The notes beneath the pieces are model-generated. The model saw nothing but the letters and a program-made list of their open reading frames with translations, had not been told where the DNA came from and did no database searches. From an uncultured Acidimicrobium sp. (GTDB lineage Bacteria; Actinomycetota; Acidimicrobiia; Acidimicrobiales; Ilumatobacteraceae), in the NCBI GenBank assembly GCA_903895515.1, contig CAITUB010000228.1, positions 1 through 22,626 of the forward strand: 22,626 nucleotides of DNA. Direction: 5' to 3'. Numbering within the stretch: position 1 is the first letter of the stretch; each line of letters begins with the position of its first letter. The position numbers and the translations under genes are program-made. Shown here piece after piece: positions 8,597-16,173 of this stretch.

Positions 8597-9742
8597 ATGG
8601 TCGCCCCCACTTCAACTACTTTTGCCGTAATTACTGGGGGCGGAACCAGCGGGCATGTGGTTCCCGCAATTGCTATCGCCGAGCTCCTTGTCGATGCCGG
8701 ACATGACCTGTCGTCGCTGCACTACGTGGGTTCAAACCGCGGGGCCGAGGTATCCATGATTCCTGCGCTTGGCTTAGCTCATACATTTCTTGCAGTTGAC
8801 GGTTTGCAGCGTGGGCTGTCAGTGTCCAAAGTAAAACGCAATGTGTTGATGGTGCCCACCATGTTGAGCGCGCTCGGTGCGGCAAAAGCATTGCTGAAGC
8901 AATTGCAACCACAGGTAGTCATTTCTGTTGGTGGGTACGCAAGCATTCCTACATGTCGCGCTGCTCGAAAACTGCGCATTCCTGTCGTCACGTGTTCGTA
9001 CGATCGCAGGCCAGGTCTTGCAACCTCGTTGCAGTCGCGGTATGCGGCTGTAACGGCAGTGGCGTATTCGCCGAGCAAATTGCGCAATGCAGTTGTCACA
9101 GGTGCTCCTGTGCGACGTAACTTGCGAACTGCCGATGTTCACGCGCTGAGAAATAGCGCTCGTGATTCGCTTGGAATTTCTGCAAGTGCACGCGTGGCTG
9201 TGGTGATGGGTGGTTCGCTTGGATCAGCCGTGCTCAACTCTGCGACCGAACATTTAGTGCAGAGCCTGCGCGGAACTGAACATACGTGTGTCATTCATAT
9301 TGCTGGTGAGCGCTTTATGAATTCGGTGCAACTTCCGGTCACCCTGCATCACGGCAACGGGTCGTTGTCGTATTCGCGTATTGCTTATTCGAACGACATG
9401 ATCACGATGTACGCAGCTGCCGACGTGGTGGTGTGCAGGGCGGGTGCAAGCACCATTGCCGAGGTGTCAACCGTAGGAGTGTGTGCGGTGATCGTGCCAT
9501 GGAAAGACGCAGCTGAAAATCACCAGTTAGTCAACGCGAAGTGGCTCACCGACCGCGGAGGCGCGGTATTGCTTGAAGAGGAAAATCTCAGTGCACACGA
9601 GTTTTCACAACTGGTGACCGAGTTGCTTCGCGATGACGACCGTAGAGCAGCAATAGCCAGTCGCGCCCGCGAACTGGGCGAGGTGCATCGTCAGAGTTCA
9701 ATGGCCAGTGTGATCGAACACGCAGCACAGGCGCAACCGTGA
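8597..9742 (+). CDS. murG: UDP-GlcNAc:lipid I N-acetylglucosaminyltransferase MurG (divergent motif)
   Basis: MurG is a membrane-associated GT-B enzyme that adds GlcNAc to lipid I to give lipid II. The 381-residue product shows GGGTSGHVVPA at 14-24 (usually GGTGGH), ISVGGY at 109-114, VTGAPVRRN at 167-175, GGSLGS at 205-210 and the UDP-GlcNAc site CRAGASTIAEV at 280-290 with Glu289, followed by ENHQLVNA at 307-314. The segment that usually reads HEQNAxPG is SYDRRPG at 134-140, so the conserved Glu and Asn are missing. Position between ftsW and murC supports the name. It starts 3 bases after ftsW; its TGA overlaps the GTG of murC. Confidence 0.9.
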   Translation: MVAPTSTTFAVITGGGTSGHVVPAIAIAELLVDAGHDLSSLHYVGSNRGAEVSMIPALGLAHTFLAVDGLQRGLSVSKVKRNVLMVPTMLSALGAAKALLKQLQPQVVISVGGYASIPTCRAARKLRIPVVTCSYDRRPGLATSLQSRYAAVTAVAYSPSKLRNAVVTGAPVRRNLRTADVHALRNSARDSLGISASARVAVVMGGSLGSAVLNSATEHLVQSLRGTEHTCVIHIAGERFMNSVQLPVTLHHGNGSLSYSRIAYSNDMITMYAAADVVVCRAGASTIAEVSTVGVCAVIVPWKDAAENHQLVNAKWLTDRGGAVLLEEENLSAHEFSQLVTELLRDDDRRAAIASRARELGEVHRQSSMASVIEHAAQAQP

Positions 9743-11163
9743 TGTCAACTACAGCGCATCTAGATCTAGCAATGAAGCAACGAATTCATGTTGTTGGTGT
9801 GGGTGGTCCTGGGATGAGTGCGATCGCCCAAGTGTTGATTGAAATGGGTCATCACGTTTCAGGAAGCGACATTAAGGAATCAGAGACGATTGAACGACTG
9901 CGTGGAATTGGCGTTGTTATCAACATTGGCCACGATGCCGGTGTGGTTCACCACTGCGATGCGGTGACAGCATCGACAGCGATTCCCGCCAAGAATGTGG
10001 AATTGACTGAAGCGCTCAACATCGGTGTCCCGGTACTCACCAGAGCACAGATGTTGGCTGCAATTTGCAGACAAAAACTTTCTGTTGGAGTTGCGGGTAC
10101 GCATGGCAAGACCACCACGTCGTCAATGCTGATGGCAGTGATGCGGGAAGCGCAACTGCATCCAAGTTTCATCATTGGTGGAGATGTGCGAGGAATTGGC
10201 AGTGGGGCATCGTGGGGTAGTGGCAAATACTTGGTTGTTGAAGCCGATGAAAGCGACGGAACGCACGAACAGCTTCCACTTGGGGCAGCAATCGTCACCA
10301 ACATTGACGTTGACCATCTTGATCACTTCGCAACGTTTGACAACGTGGTTGAAAGTTTTGGCAGATTTCTCGATGGTATTGACGGACCAAAAGTCGTGTG
10401 TGCCGATGATGAATCGCTCGTACAGCTTGCATCGACGCGTGGCGTGACGACGTATGCGCTTCATGCTCCAGCACGGTTTACTGCCCACAACGTGAAGTTC
10501 TTGGAAGGCGGGTCGACTTTTGATGTGCGTCATCAGGAAGTTGCGGGCGATGCCGGAGTCGAGCTTGGATGCGTACATTTGCAGTTGCGCGGAGAACACA
10601 ATGTGTCGAACGCATTGGCGGTGATTGCACTCTCGGCACTTCTTGGGATTGATTTCGACGTTTGTGCAACAGCGCTGTCTGAATTCTCTGGTGTGGCCCG
10701 AAGATTCGACCAACGAGGAACCGATGACGGAGTGGTGTTCGTGGATGACTACGCGCATCTACCAACTGAAATTTCTGCTGTGTTGTCAAGTTGTACAGAT
10801 GAATCTGACACGTGGACTCGTGTGGTGGCTGTGTTCCAGCCCAATCGATTCAACCGCATGGAGCACATGTCGGATGCTTATGCCGACTGCTTTGCACATG
10901 CTGATCACGTGGTGATCACTGACATTTATTCTTCAGGTACAGCTCCAATTGCTGGAGTTACTGGCAAACTTGTCGTCGATGCCATCGTTCGCGCGAATCC
11001 ACAAATGTCAATTGCTTGGAAGCCGACGCGTGCTGAATTGATTCAGCATCTTGCCGTTGAGCTGCGTTCTGGTGACATGTGCATCTCTATGGGATGTGGC
11101 GATATTGAAACTCTTCCCGACGAAGTGATGGCCGCGCGTCGCGCATTGCGAGGAGACGCGTGA
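9739..11163 (+). CDS. murC: UDP-N-acetylmuramate:L-alanine ligase MurC
   Basis: MurC attaches L-Ala to UDP-MurNAc with ATP in the cytoplasm, the first peptide step. The 474-residue protein has the N-terminal GVGGPGMSAIA motif at 20-30, SGSD at 41-44, the P-loop AGTHGKTTT at 119-127, EADESDGT at 168-175, NIDVDHLDHF at 188-197, GEHNVSNALA at 285-294, DDYAHLPTE at 336-344 and FQPNRFNR at 366-373 (usually FQPHRYTR). THGKTTT and DDYAHLPTE are MurC signatures. GTG 9739 overlaps the murG stop; an adjacent in-frame ATG at 9742 is an equally possible start. The TGA stop overlaps the GTG of the next gene, so expression of the UDP-MurNAc maker (MurB part) and user (MurC) is probably coupled. Confidence 0.95.
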   Translation: MMSTTAHLDLAMKQRIHVVGVGGPGMSAIAQVLIEMGHHVSGSDIKESETIERLRGIGVVINIGHDAGVVHHCDAVTASTAIPAKNVELTEALNIGVPVLTRAQMLAAICRQKLSVGVAGTHGKTTTSSMLMAVMREAQLHPSFIIGGDVRGIGSGASWGSGKYLVVEADESDGTHEQLPLGAAIVTNIDVDHLDHFATFDNVVESFGRFLDGIDGPKVVCADDESLVQLASTRGVTTYALHAPARFTAHNVKFLEGGSTFDVRHQEVAGDAGVELGCVHLQLRGEHNVSNALAVIALSALLGIDFDVCATALSEFSGVARRFDQRGTDDGVVFVDDYAHLPTEISAVLSSCTDESDTWTRVVAVFQPNRFNRMEHMSDAYADCFAHADHVVITDIYSSGTAPIAGVTGKLVVDAIVRANPQMSIAWKPTRAELIQHLAVELRSGDMCISMGCGDIETLPDEVMAARRALRGDA

Positions 11164-13415
11164 GTACGCCACATCAACTTCGCCGTCCAGCATCGCCAGA
11201 GGCGATTGATCACGCCTTTGGCCTGTTCAATGCAAAGGCCAAACGAAATGTTGATCTATCGCAATACACCACATACAAAGTTGGTGGCACTGCAGCGCTG
11301 CACATGACAGTTGCATCGATTGATGATTTGTACCTCGTGAGTGCGGTTCTCGCCGAAGTCGAACTTCCCATTTTGGTCATTGGTCGTGGAAGCAATTTGC
11401 TGGTCTCCGATTCTGGGTTTCAAGGTTTGGCGTTGACCATTGGCGGACTGGCTGACTATGTGGACTTGCCGAATCGTGAAGAAGACCCCGACGTTGAACC
11501 GATTGCGTTGTTCGGTGGGTCTGTTGCTCTGCCTGTTGCTTCGCGACAAAGTGTTGCGCGTGGTCTAACGGGTTTTGAGTGGGGAGTAGGTGTTCCTGGA
11601 TCAGTCGGCGGAGCGGTGCGCATGAATGCTGGCGGCCACGGTTCAGACATGGCTTCGTCGCTTACTTCTGTGCGCATGTTTCATTTGCGCAAGGGACTTG
11701 AAGCCCATGTGAATGCAGTGGATCTCGGACTTCGATTTCGTGGCTCCGCGCTAGACGATCATCATGTAGTGCTCAGTGCAACCGTTGATCTTGAATGGTC
11801 GAAGTCGCAAGAAGCATCAGAGGCTGAGTTGCAAGAAGTGGTGCGCTGGCGTCGGGAGAATCAACCAGGTGGACAAAACGCAGGCTCGGTGTTTGTTAAC
11901 CCTGAACCGGGCAAGGTGTCTGCTGGGGAAGTGATCGACGAACTTGGAATGCGTGGACTGCGCGTTGGTTCGGCTCAGGTTTCTGAAAAGCACGCCAACT
12001 TTATTCAGGCAGATGAAAATGGCAGTGCGCACGATGTTGTTGCGCTGATGGCAGAAATCCGTCGTCGGGTGCGCGACGAGCGCGGGTACGTGTTGCGCAG
12101 TGAGATTCGACTTGTCGGATTCGAAGATGCGACGGATCCGGCAATCGTGGAGCTGCTCAACAAAGACTCCGAAGTTGGCGTTTCTACTATTCGACTCGAA
12201 CAGGTCTTTGATAAATCTTCTACCGGCAATGAAACCACCGATGGAACGATTCCCGCCTCAGTGTTGAGTGGTGAAGTGATTCGAATTGTCGACTCTGATG
12301 TGTCGGAAGAAGTGCTCGACGAGTTGCGAGAGGCATTTGGTCGCGACGCAACGCGAGACATCACTCGTGATGCGACCATCGTTCCCATCACCAGCGCAAC
12401 GAGCAATCCAACATCGTCGACGAAGGTTCCCGATGCAGAACCTGTGGTGCCAGCCGAACGTGTAGTGATTGTCGATGATGATCTGCGAATTGTGACCGAT
12501 GACGACTTCCCGGCAGACACCATGTCGCAGAGCGTGCACCGCGCACCAACATCTACTCGTGTAGCAATTTTTGATGACGAACTAATGCCAAGTGGAGAGA
12601 TTGATTCTGACGGCAGTGTAAGCGGAGCCGTCATCATCGATGGCACGGCATGGACCGAACTTTCGCCGCTTCGTCGTTTCATAAATGGTGCAAAGCAACT
12701 GGTCAACATGCGCGGCGTTAATCGTCGCAAGCAACTACTTGTTGTTGGTGGTTCGCTAGTCGCCTTTGTGGTTTTTGTACTCATTGTGCTTGCCTCACCA
12801 ATCGTCGCCGTGCGCAACATTGATATTGAAGGCGTGAAGTACGCGAACTCCACATTGATCGAAACTGTGTCAAAGAGTTTGCGTGGCAAGTCGGTACTCA
12901 CCGTTGACACCAATGCTGCGCAGAAATTGTTGGAGACCGATCCGTGGATCGAGTCAGTCCGGATCAAGACGTATTTGCCGGGACGTGCTGTCATCGAAAT
13001 TAACGAGCGCGTGCCAGTTGCTTGGTTCTTAGGTGTAGATAACCAGGGCAGGGTGATTGATCAAGACGGTCGTGTGCTTGCTGTGGTGAATGGTCGCCCA
13101 ACCGAATACATGCTGATCGATGGCACTGGTCCCAATTTGATTGCTGGCGCTATGGCCTCTGAGTCCTATACGGCAGCCGCGCAATTGGCGATGTCGCTGC
13201 CAGATGAAATTCGGCCAGTCGTAAAAAGTATGGGCGTAAATGGCCCTAACCAGGTAACGATGACCCTGCTAACTGGCGCTGTTGTGAAGTTTGGTGAACC
13301 CGTAGACCTACGAAACAAGCTCGTCAATGTTGTCGTCATCCTGCGCCGTCAAGACATCAACCAGATTGCGGGTATCGACGTGTCGTCGGGAACCCCCGTT
13401 GTGTCCTCGCCCTAA
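11160..13415 (+). CDS. murB-ftsQ: MurB-FtsQ fusion: UDP-N-acetylenolpyruvoylglucosamine reductase joined to divisome protein FtsQ
   Basis: One uninterrupted 751-codon frame encodes two normally separate proteins. Residues about 25-320 are a MurB flavoenzyme, which reduces UDP-GlcNAc-enolpyruvate to UDP-MurNAc with NADPH: GRGSNLLVSD at 75-84, VGVPGSVGGAVRMNAGG at 143-159, FRGS at 193-196, GSVFVNP at 242-248 with the proton-donor Ser243, HANFI at 278-282 and RSEIRLVG at 313-320 with Glu315. Residues about 322-520 form an acidic, low-complexity linker. A membrane segment (about 525-547) is followed by a POTRA domain (about 550-617) and the FtsQ beta domain (to about 740). Thus MurB would serve as the cytoplasmic tail of FtsQ. 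It starts with GTG overlapping murC (GTGA). No ATG with a ribosome binding site was found that would start a separate FtsQ. Confidence 0.93.
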   Translation: MSTPHQLRRPASPEAIDHAFGLFNAKAKRNVDLSQYTTYKVGGTAALHMTVASIDDLYLVSAVLAEVELPILVIGRGSNLLVSDSGFQGLALTIGGLADYVDLPNREEDPDVEPIALFGGSVALPVASRQSVARGLTGFEWGVGVPGSVGGAVRMNAGGHGSDMASSLTSVRMFHLRKGLEAHVNAVDLGLRFRGSALDDHHVVLSATVDLEWSKSQEASEAELQEVVRWRRENQPGGQNAGSVFVNPEPGKVSAGEVIDELGMRGLRVGSAQVSEKHANFIQADENGSAHDVVALMAEIRRRVRDERGYVLRSEIRLVGFEDATDPAIVELLNKDSEVGVSTIRLEQVFDKSSTGNETTDGTIPASVLSGEVIRIVDSDVSEEVLDELREAFGRDATRDITRDATIVPITSATSNPTSSTKVPDAEPVVPAERVVIVDDDLRIVTDDDFPADTMSQSVHRAPTSTRVAIFDDELMPSGEIDSDGSVSGAVIIDGTAWTELSPLRRFINGAKQLVNMRGVNRRKQLLVVGGSLVAFVVFVLIVLASPIVAVRNIDIEGVKYANSTLIETVSKSLRGKSVLTVDTNAAQKLLETDPWIESVRIKTYLPGRAVIEINERVPVAWFLGVDNQGRVIDQDGRVLAVVNGRPTEYMLIDGTGPNLIAGAMASESYTAAAQLAMSLPDEIRPVVKSMGVNGPNQVTMTLLTGAVVKFGEPVDLRNKLVNVVVILRRQDINQIAGIDVSSGTPVVSSP
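12123..12719 (+). other. Acidic interdomain linker with degenerate repeats (within MurB-FtsQ)
   Basis: About 200 codons (residues 322-520) between MurB and the FtsQ membrane segment are rich in Asp, Glu, Ser, Thr and Val and match no domain I know. A short motif recurs: EVIRIVDSD near 372-380, ERVVIVDDDLRIV at 433-445 and TRVAIFDDELMP at 466-477, all of the form R-V/I-x-I-V/F-D-D-D/E. This looks like degenerate peptide repeats, possibly docking sites. The last 20 residues turn basic just before the membrane, as expected for a cytoplasmic flank. Confidence 0.6.
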
Positions 13416-13522
13416 GTAGTCCCTCATGCGAGGCTTCCCATACGGGGAGTGTTGGTCAACTAGCCTCGTGAAGAGCGCCATTTAGGGCGTTTCGCATATA
13501 TCGAGTAATCGTTAACGGAGGC
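13416..13522 (+). promoter_or_regulatory. Intergenic region before ftsZ with nested inverted repeats
   Basis: This 107-base gap is the longest between genes in the cluster. A 7-bp inverted repeat, CGAGGCT (13429-13435) with AGCCTCG (13462-13468), encloses a competing 6-bp stem (13434-13439 with 13444-13449, loop ATAC). A second small hairpin pairs CGCC (13476-13479) with GGCG (13486-13489). An AT-rich patch (CATATATC, 13494-13501) could be a -10 region, but no good -35 is visible. The most likely role is a separate ftsZ promoter or mRNA leader; a terminator for the upstream genes is possible but no T tract follows the stems. Confidence 0.45.
13517..13521 (+). promoter_or_regulatory. Ribosome binding site deciding the ftsZ start
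   Basis: GGAGG lies 1 base before ATG 13523 but 10 bases before the in-frame ATG 13532. The second spacing is workable and the first is not, so FtsZ most likely begins at 13532. Confidence 0.7.
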
Positions 13523-13531
13523 ATGAACAAA

Positions 13532-14635
13532 ATGGCTGGAGCACCGCACAACTTTCTTGCAGTGATCAAAGTGATTGGCGTGGGCGGCGGCGGTATCAAT
13601 GCCGTGCAGCGCATGATCGACTCCGGAATGAAGGGTGTTGAGTTCATCGCAATTAACACTGACGCACAGGCGCTCATGATGAGTGACGCAGAAGTGAAGA
13701 TCGATATCGGCCGTGAATTTACTCGTGGTCTTGGTGCAGGTAGCGATCCTGAAGTTGGTCGTGAAGCAGCAGAATCAAGTCGCGCAGAAATTGAAGAACT
13801 TGTTGCTGGCGCAGACATGGTGTTCATCACTGCAGGTGAAGGTGGCGGAACAGGAACTGGTGCCGCTCCGGTCATTGCAGAAATTTCGCGCGCAGCGGGT
13901 GCACTCACCGTTGGCATCGTGACACGCCCATTTAATTTCGAAGGTCGTCGTCGTGCGTTGCAAGCAGAAGCAGGAATTTCCAAGCTTCGTGAAAAAGTGG
14001 ACACTCTGATCGTGATTCCAAACGAGCGCTTGCTCACCATTTCAAGTGACAAGACCAGTTTGTTGGCAGCGTTTGCAACAGCAGACCAGGTGCTGCTCGA
14101 TGGCGTAGTGGGAATCACCGGGTTGATCATGACCCCAGGTCTGATTAACACCGACTTTGCTGACGTGAAAATGATTCTGAAGAATGCTGGAACGTCACTG
14201 ATGGGAATCGGTCGTGGAACGGGAGACAATCGTGCAACGGTTGCTGCGAACGCCGCAATCAACTCGCCGTTGCTGGAATCCTCTGTTGAAGGTGCTCGCG
14301 GAATCTTGTTGAACATCGCTGGTCCTTCAGATCTCGGATTGTTCGAAGTGAACACTGCATCAGAAATCATCCATGCAGTTGCACACCCAGATGCAAACAT
14401 CATCTTCGGATCAGTAATCGACGATGAGCTTGTTGATGAAGTGAAGATCACCGTTATTGCTGCCGGTTTCGATCGTGGAGACAACACCAGTTCACGTCAG
14501 CGCGAACCGCGTGCTGTTGACACAGGTCGCATCCCTGAACAGCGTGGAAGTCGTTTGAAAGAGTTGTTCGGTGCTGGTGAAGACCCACTGCGCGACGATG
14601 ACGACGGTCTTGACGTTCCTTCGTTCTTGAAGTAA
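13532..14635 (+). CDS. ftsZ: Cell division GTPase FtsZ
   Basis: FtsZ is the tubulin homologue that polymerises into the Z-ring and recruits the divisome. From ATG 13532 it has 367 residues, beginning AGAPHNFLAVIKVIG after Met, much like other actinobacterial FtsZ. Motifs: the nucleotide loop GVGGGG at 16-21, the tubulin signature GGGTGTGAAP at 104-113, the T7 synergy loop NTDFADVK at 206-213 and the conserved C-terminal peptide LDVPSFLK at 360-367, which binds partners such as SepF and FtsW. The intrinsically disordered linker before this tail is short. An ATG at 13523 is in frame but too close to the ribosome binding site. The preceding 107-base gap suggests its own promoter. Confidence 0.97.
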   Translation: MAGAPHNFLAVIKVIGVGGGGINAVQRMIDSGMKGVEFIAINTDAQALMMSDAEVKIDIGREFTRGLGAGSDPEVGREAAESSRAEIEELVAGADMVFITAGEGGGTGTGAAPVIAEISRAAGALTVGIVTRPFNFEGRRRALQAEAGISKLREKVDTLIVIPNERLLTISSDKTSLLAAFATADQVLLDGVVGITGLIMTPGLINTDFADVKMILKNAGTSLMGIGRGTGDNRATVAANAAINSPLLESSVEGARGILLNIAGPSDLGLFEVNTASEIIHAVAHPDANIIFGSVIDDELVDEVKITVIAAGFDRGDNTSSRQREPRAVDTGRIPEQRGSRLKELFGAGEDPLRDDDDGLDVPSFLK

Positions 14636-14643
14636 CTCTCACG

Positions 14644-15306
14644 TTGGATCAGCGCAGTGTTAGCGAGGCTGTTGCAGCGCTGCGTAATCGAATCACCCTT
14701 GCTGGTGGAACAGACGTAGCTCTTGTAGCGGTAACGAAAACGTTTGGTTCTGATGCGTGGCGGTTTGCCAAAGCTGCAGGTTGCCAAGCAGTTGGCGAAA
14801 ACTATGCCCAGGAAGTTGTTCAAAAAGCAGGTGAGGTGGCATTGTCCGACCGTTTGCCGGTGCACTTCATCGGCCAATTGCAGTCAAACAAAATCAAGCA
14901 GTTGGCTGACATTGTCGACGTTTGGCAGTCAATCGATCGGCTCTCGCTGTTAACCGAAATTGCTAAGCGAGTAACCCGGGCGGGTGTAGAGGTGATGCTC
15001 CAGGTAAATGTGACTGCTGAAGACGGAAAAGGTGGGTGCACACCTGCCGAAGTGGGAGAGTTAACCCGTGCCGCACGTGACTTGGGCCTGACAGTTTCAG
15101 GACTCATGGCGGTTGGCCCCACGAATGAAGACCCGATCGAGACCCGTTCAGCGTTTCGCACACTGCGCGCATTGGTCAATGAACATGGCTTGCAACAGTG
15201 CAGTATGGGCATGACTGGCGACCTCGAGATTGCAGTCGAAGAGGGAAGCACCATGGTGCGTGTGGGATCAGCCCTGTTTGGCAACCGTCCATCACCGCAT
15301 AGGTAA
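14644..15306 (+). CDS. yggS: Pyridoxal phosphate homeostasis protein, YggS/PROSC family
   Basis: YggS proteins bind pyridoxal 5'-phosphate and help keep free PLP in balance; they have an alanine-racemase-like barrel without known catalytic activity. The 220-residue product has LVAVTKT at 27-33 with the PLP lysine Lys32, VGENYAQE at 50-57, HFIGQLQSNK at 74-83, SMGMTGDLEIAVEEGST at 187-203 and the C-terminal VRVGSALFG. Start is a TTG 8 bases after the ftsZ stop with no good ribosome binding site; no ATG or GTG in frame is available before the conserved LVAVTKT. Its place between ftsZ and sepF is typical of Gram-positive dcw clusters. The pgeF (polyphenol oxidase family) gene that often precedes it is absent. 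Confidence 0.92.
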   Translation: MDQRSVSEAVAALRNRITLAGGTDVALVAVTKTFGSDAWRFAKAAGCQAVGENYAQEVVQKAGEVALSDRLPVHFIGQLQSNKIKQLADIVDVWQSIDRLSLLTEIAKRVTRAGVEVMLQVNVTAEDGKGGCTPAEVGELTRAARDLGLTVSGLMAVGPTNEDPIETRSAFRTLRALVNEHGLQQCSMGMTGDLEIAVEEGSTMVRVGSALFGNRPSPHR

Positions 15307-15313
15307 GTTGTTG

Positions 15314-15319
15314 TAACCT
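15314..15319 (+). promoter_or_regulatory. Candidate -10 box for leaderless sepF transcript
   Basis: TAACCT fits the TANNNT pattern of actinobacterial -10 elements and lies 7 bases before the sepF ATG, where a transcript would begin at the start codon. sepF has no ribosome binding site. No clear -35 is seen. Inference from spacing only. Confidence 0.4.
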
Positions 15320-15326
15320 CGTAGCG

Positions 15327-15881
15327 ATGTCAATGTTTAGACGAGCTATGGATTACCTGGGCCTTGGGCCAGATGACGCATACGACGATTACGACGCTTC
15401 AATAGCCGTTGAGCGTCCATTGCCGCGCCGCCGACCAGAACCACGCGGACGTATGACCCGTCAAGAAGAAGAGTATGACGACTACGAAGAGTACGAAGAT
15501 GACATGGCTGACCAGCGTGCACCTCGTGCACCACGTGGTATGAACACCCGTGCACCACAGCAGCGCGATGACTCCAGCGTGCAAGTTCGTCCGTCTACAG
15601 GCGCACAACGCGCGCAGCCAACCGTTCGACCGCTCTCAGCAAATTCTGCTCAGCCTGTTGAAGTGCGACCAACGCGCTACGACCAAGCAAAAGAAGTTGC
15701 CGATTTGTTTAAGAGTGGCAACTCGGTGTTGCTCAACATAGGTTCAGCCGACAGTGAAGTGGCTCGACGATTGCTCGATTTCACCAGTGGTTTGATTTAC
15801 GGAATGCAAGGCACCATGGAAAAGGTTTCGCCTGGTGTGTTCCTGATTAAGCCATTCGGCGCAAGTTCGCCACGCGGCTGA
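15327..15881 (+). CDS. sepF: Cell division protein SepF
   Basis: SepF tethers FtsZ filaments to the membrane and is the main membrane anchor in actinobacteria, which lack FtsA and ZipA. The 184-residue product has an N-terminal membrane-targeting amphipathic helix (MSMFRRAMDYLGLG), a long charged disordered region (about 15-107) with Asp/Glu/Tyr clusters and Arg/Pro stretches, and the SepF core at about 108-178, including DQAKEVADLFKSGNSVLL, DFTSGLIYGMQG and VFLIKP. There is no ribosome binding site before the ATG, but a TANNNT box lies 7 bases upstream. It ends 1 base before yggT. FtsZ, in the same cluster, keeps the C-terminal peptide that SepF binds. Confidence 0.93.
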   Translation: MSMFRRAMDYLGLGPDDAYDDYDASIAVERPLPRRRPEPRGRMTRQEEEYDDYEEYEDDMADQRAPRAPRGMNTRAPQQRDDSSVQVRPSTGAQRAQPTVRPLSANSAQPVEVRPTRYDQAKEVADLFKSGNSVLLNIGSADSEVARRLLDFTSGLIYGMQGTMEKVSPGVFLIKPFGASSPRG

Positions 15882-15882
15882 G

Positions 15883-16134
15883 ATGTCTATTCTTGGCATC
15901 GCGTGTGGCGCGATAACGGTTTTTACATACTTGGTATATGCGCGTGTAATTTTGTCGTGGTTTCCGGCTAATCCGACTGGTCCATTTGGTCAAATTTCGC
16001 GCATTATTTATCAAGTCACCGATCCGGTGTTACTGCCTATTAGGCGTGCGCTCCCACTTGTTGGTCCGCTCGACCTTTCGCCCATCGTGGTGGTGATCGG
16101 TTTATCTATTCTGCAGCGCATCGTTTGTCCGTAG
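15883..16134 (+). CDS. yggT: YggT family membrane protein
   Basis: An 83-residue protein with two hydrophobic segments (about 3-27 and 66-82) and the YggT hallmarks YARVILSWFPANP at 19-31 and YQVTDPVLLPIRRALP at 43-58. Members are found next to sepF in Gram-positive bacteria and cyanobacteria and have been tied to osmotic tolerance and chloroplast/cell division, but no molecular activity is settled. The ATG follows the sepF stop by one base, so the two are probably translated together. In many actinobacteria divIVA (wag31) comes next; here ileS does. Confidence 0.9.
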   Translation: MSILGIACGAITVFTYLVYARVILSWFPANPTGPFGQISRIIYQVTDPVLLPIRRALPLVGPLDLSPIVVVIGLSILQRIVCP

Positions 16135-16159
16135 CGGTGAACCGAGAGTAACGAAGTCG

Positions 16160-16165
16160 TACACT
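16160..16165 (+). promoter_or_regulatory. Candidate -10 box for leaderless ileS transcript
   Basis: TACACT (TANNNT) lies 8 bases before the GTG start of ileS in the 39-base gap after yggT. A partial -35 match, GTGAAC at 16137-16142, has a 17-base spacing. There is no ribosome binding site and no room for a T-box leader. The same hexamer occurs 6 bases before the rrf2 GTG. Confidence 0.45.
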
Positions 16166-16173
16166 TACGCACC

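Noticed and set aside
12522..12600. Internal ATG codons (12522 and 12585) as a separate ftsQ start
   Set aside because: Neither has a ribosome binding site, and they would leave more than 130 codons of open linker unexplained; internal initiation cannot be fully excluded.
12005..12994. Long minus-strand open frame (329 codons) opposite the MurB-FtsQ linker
   Set aside because: It is a Ser/Thr-rich shadow of the Asp/Val/Glu-rich linker, with no domain and overlapping a well-supported gene.
13456..14487. Long minus-strand open frame (343 codons) opposite ftsZ
   Set aside because: FtsZ is unmistakable on the plus strand; the antisense frame is Ser/Pro/Ala-rich without motifs.
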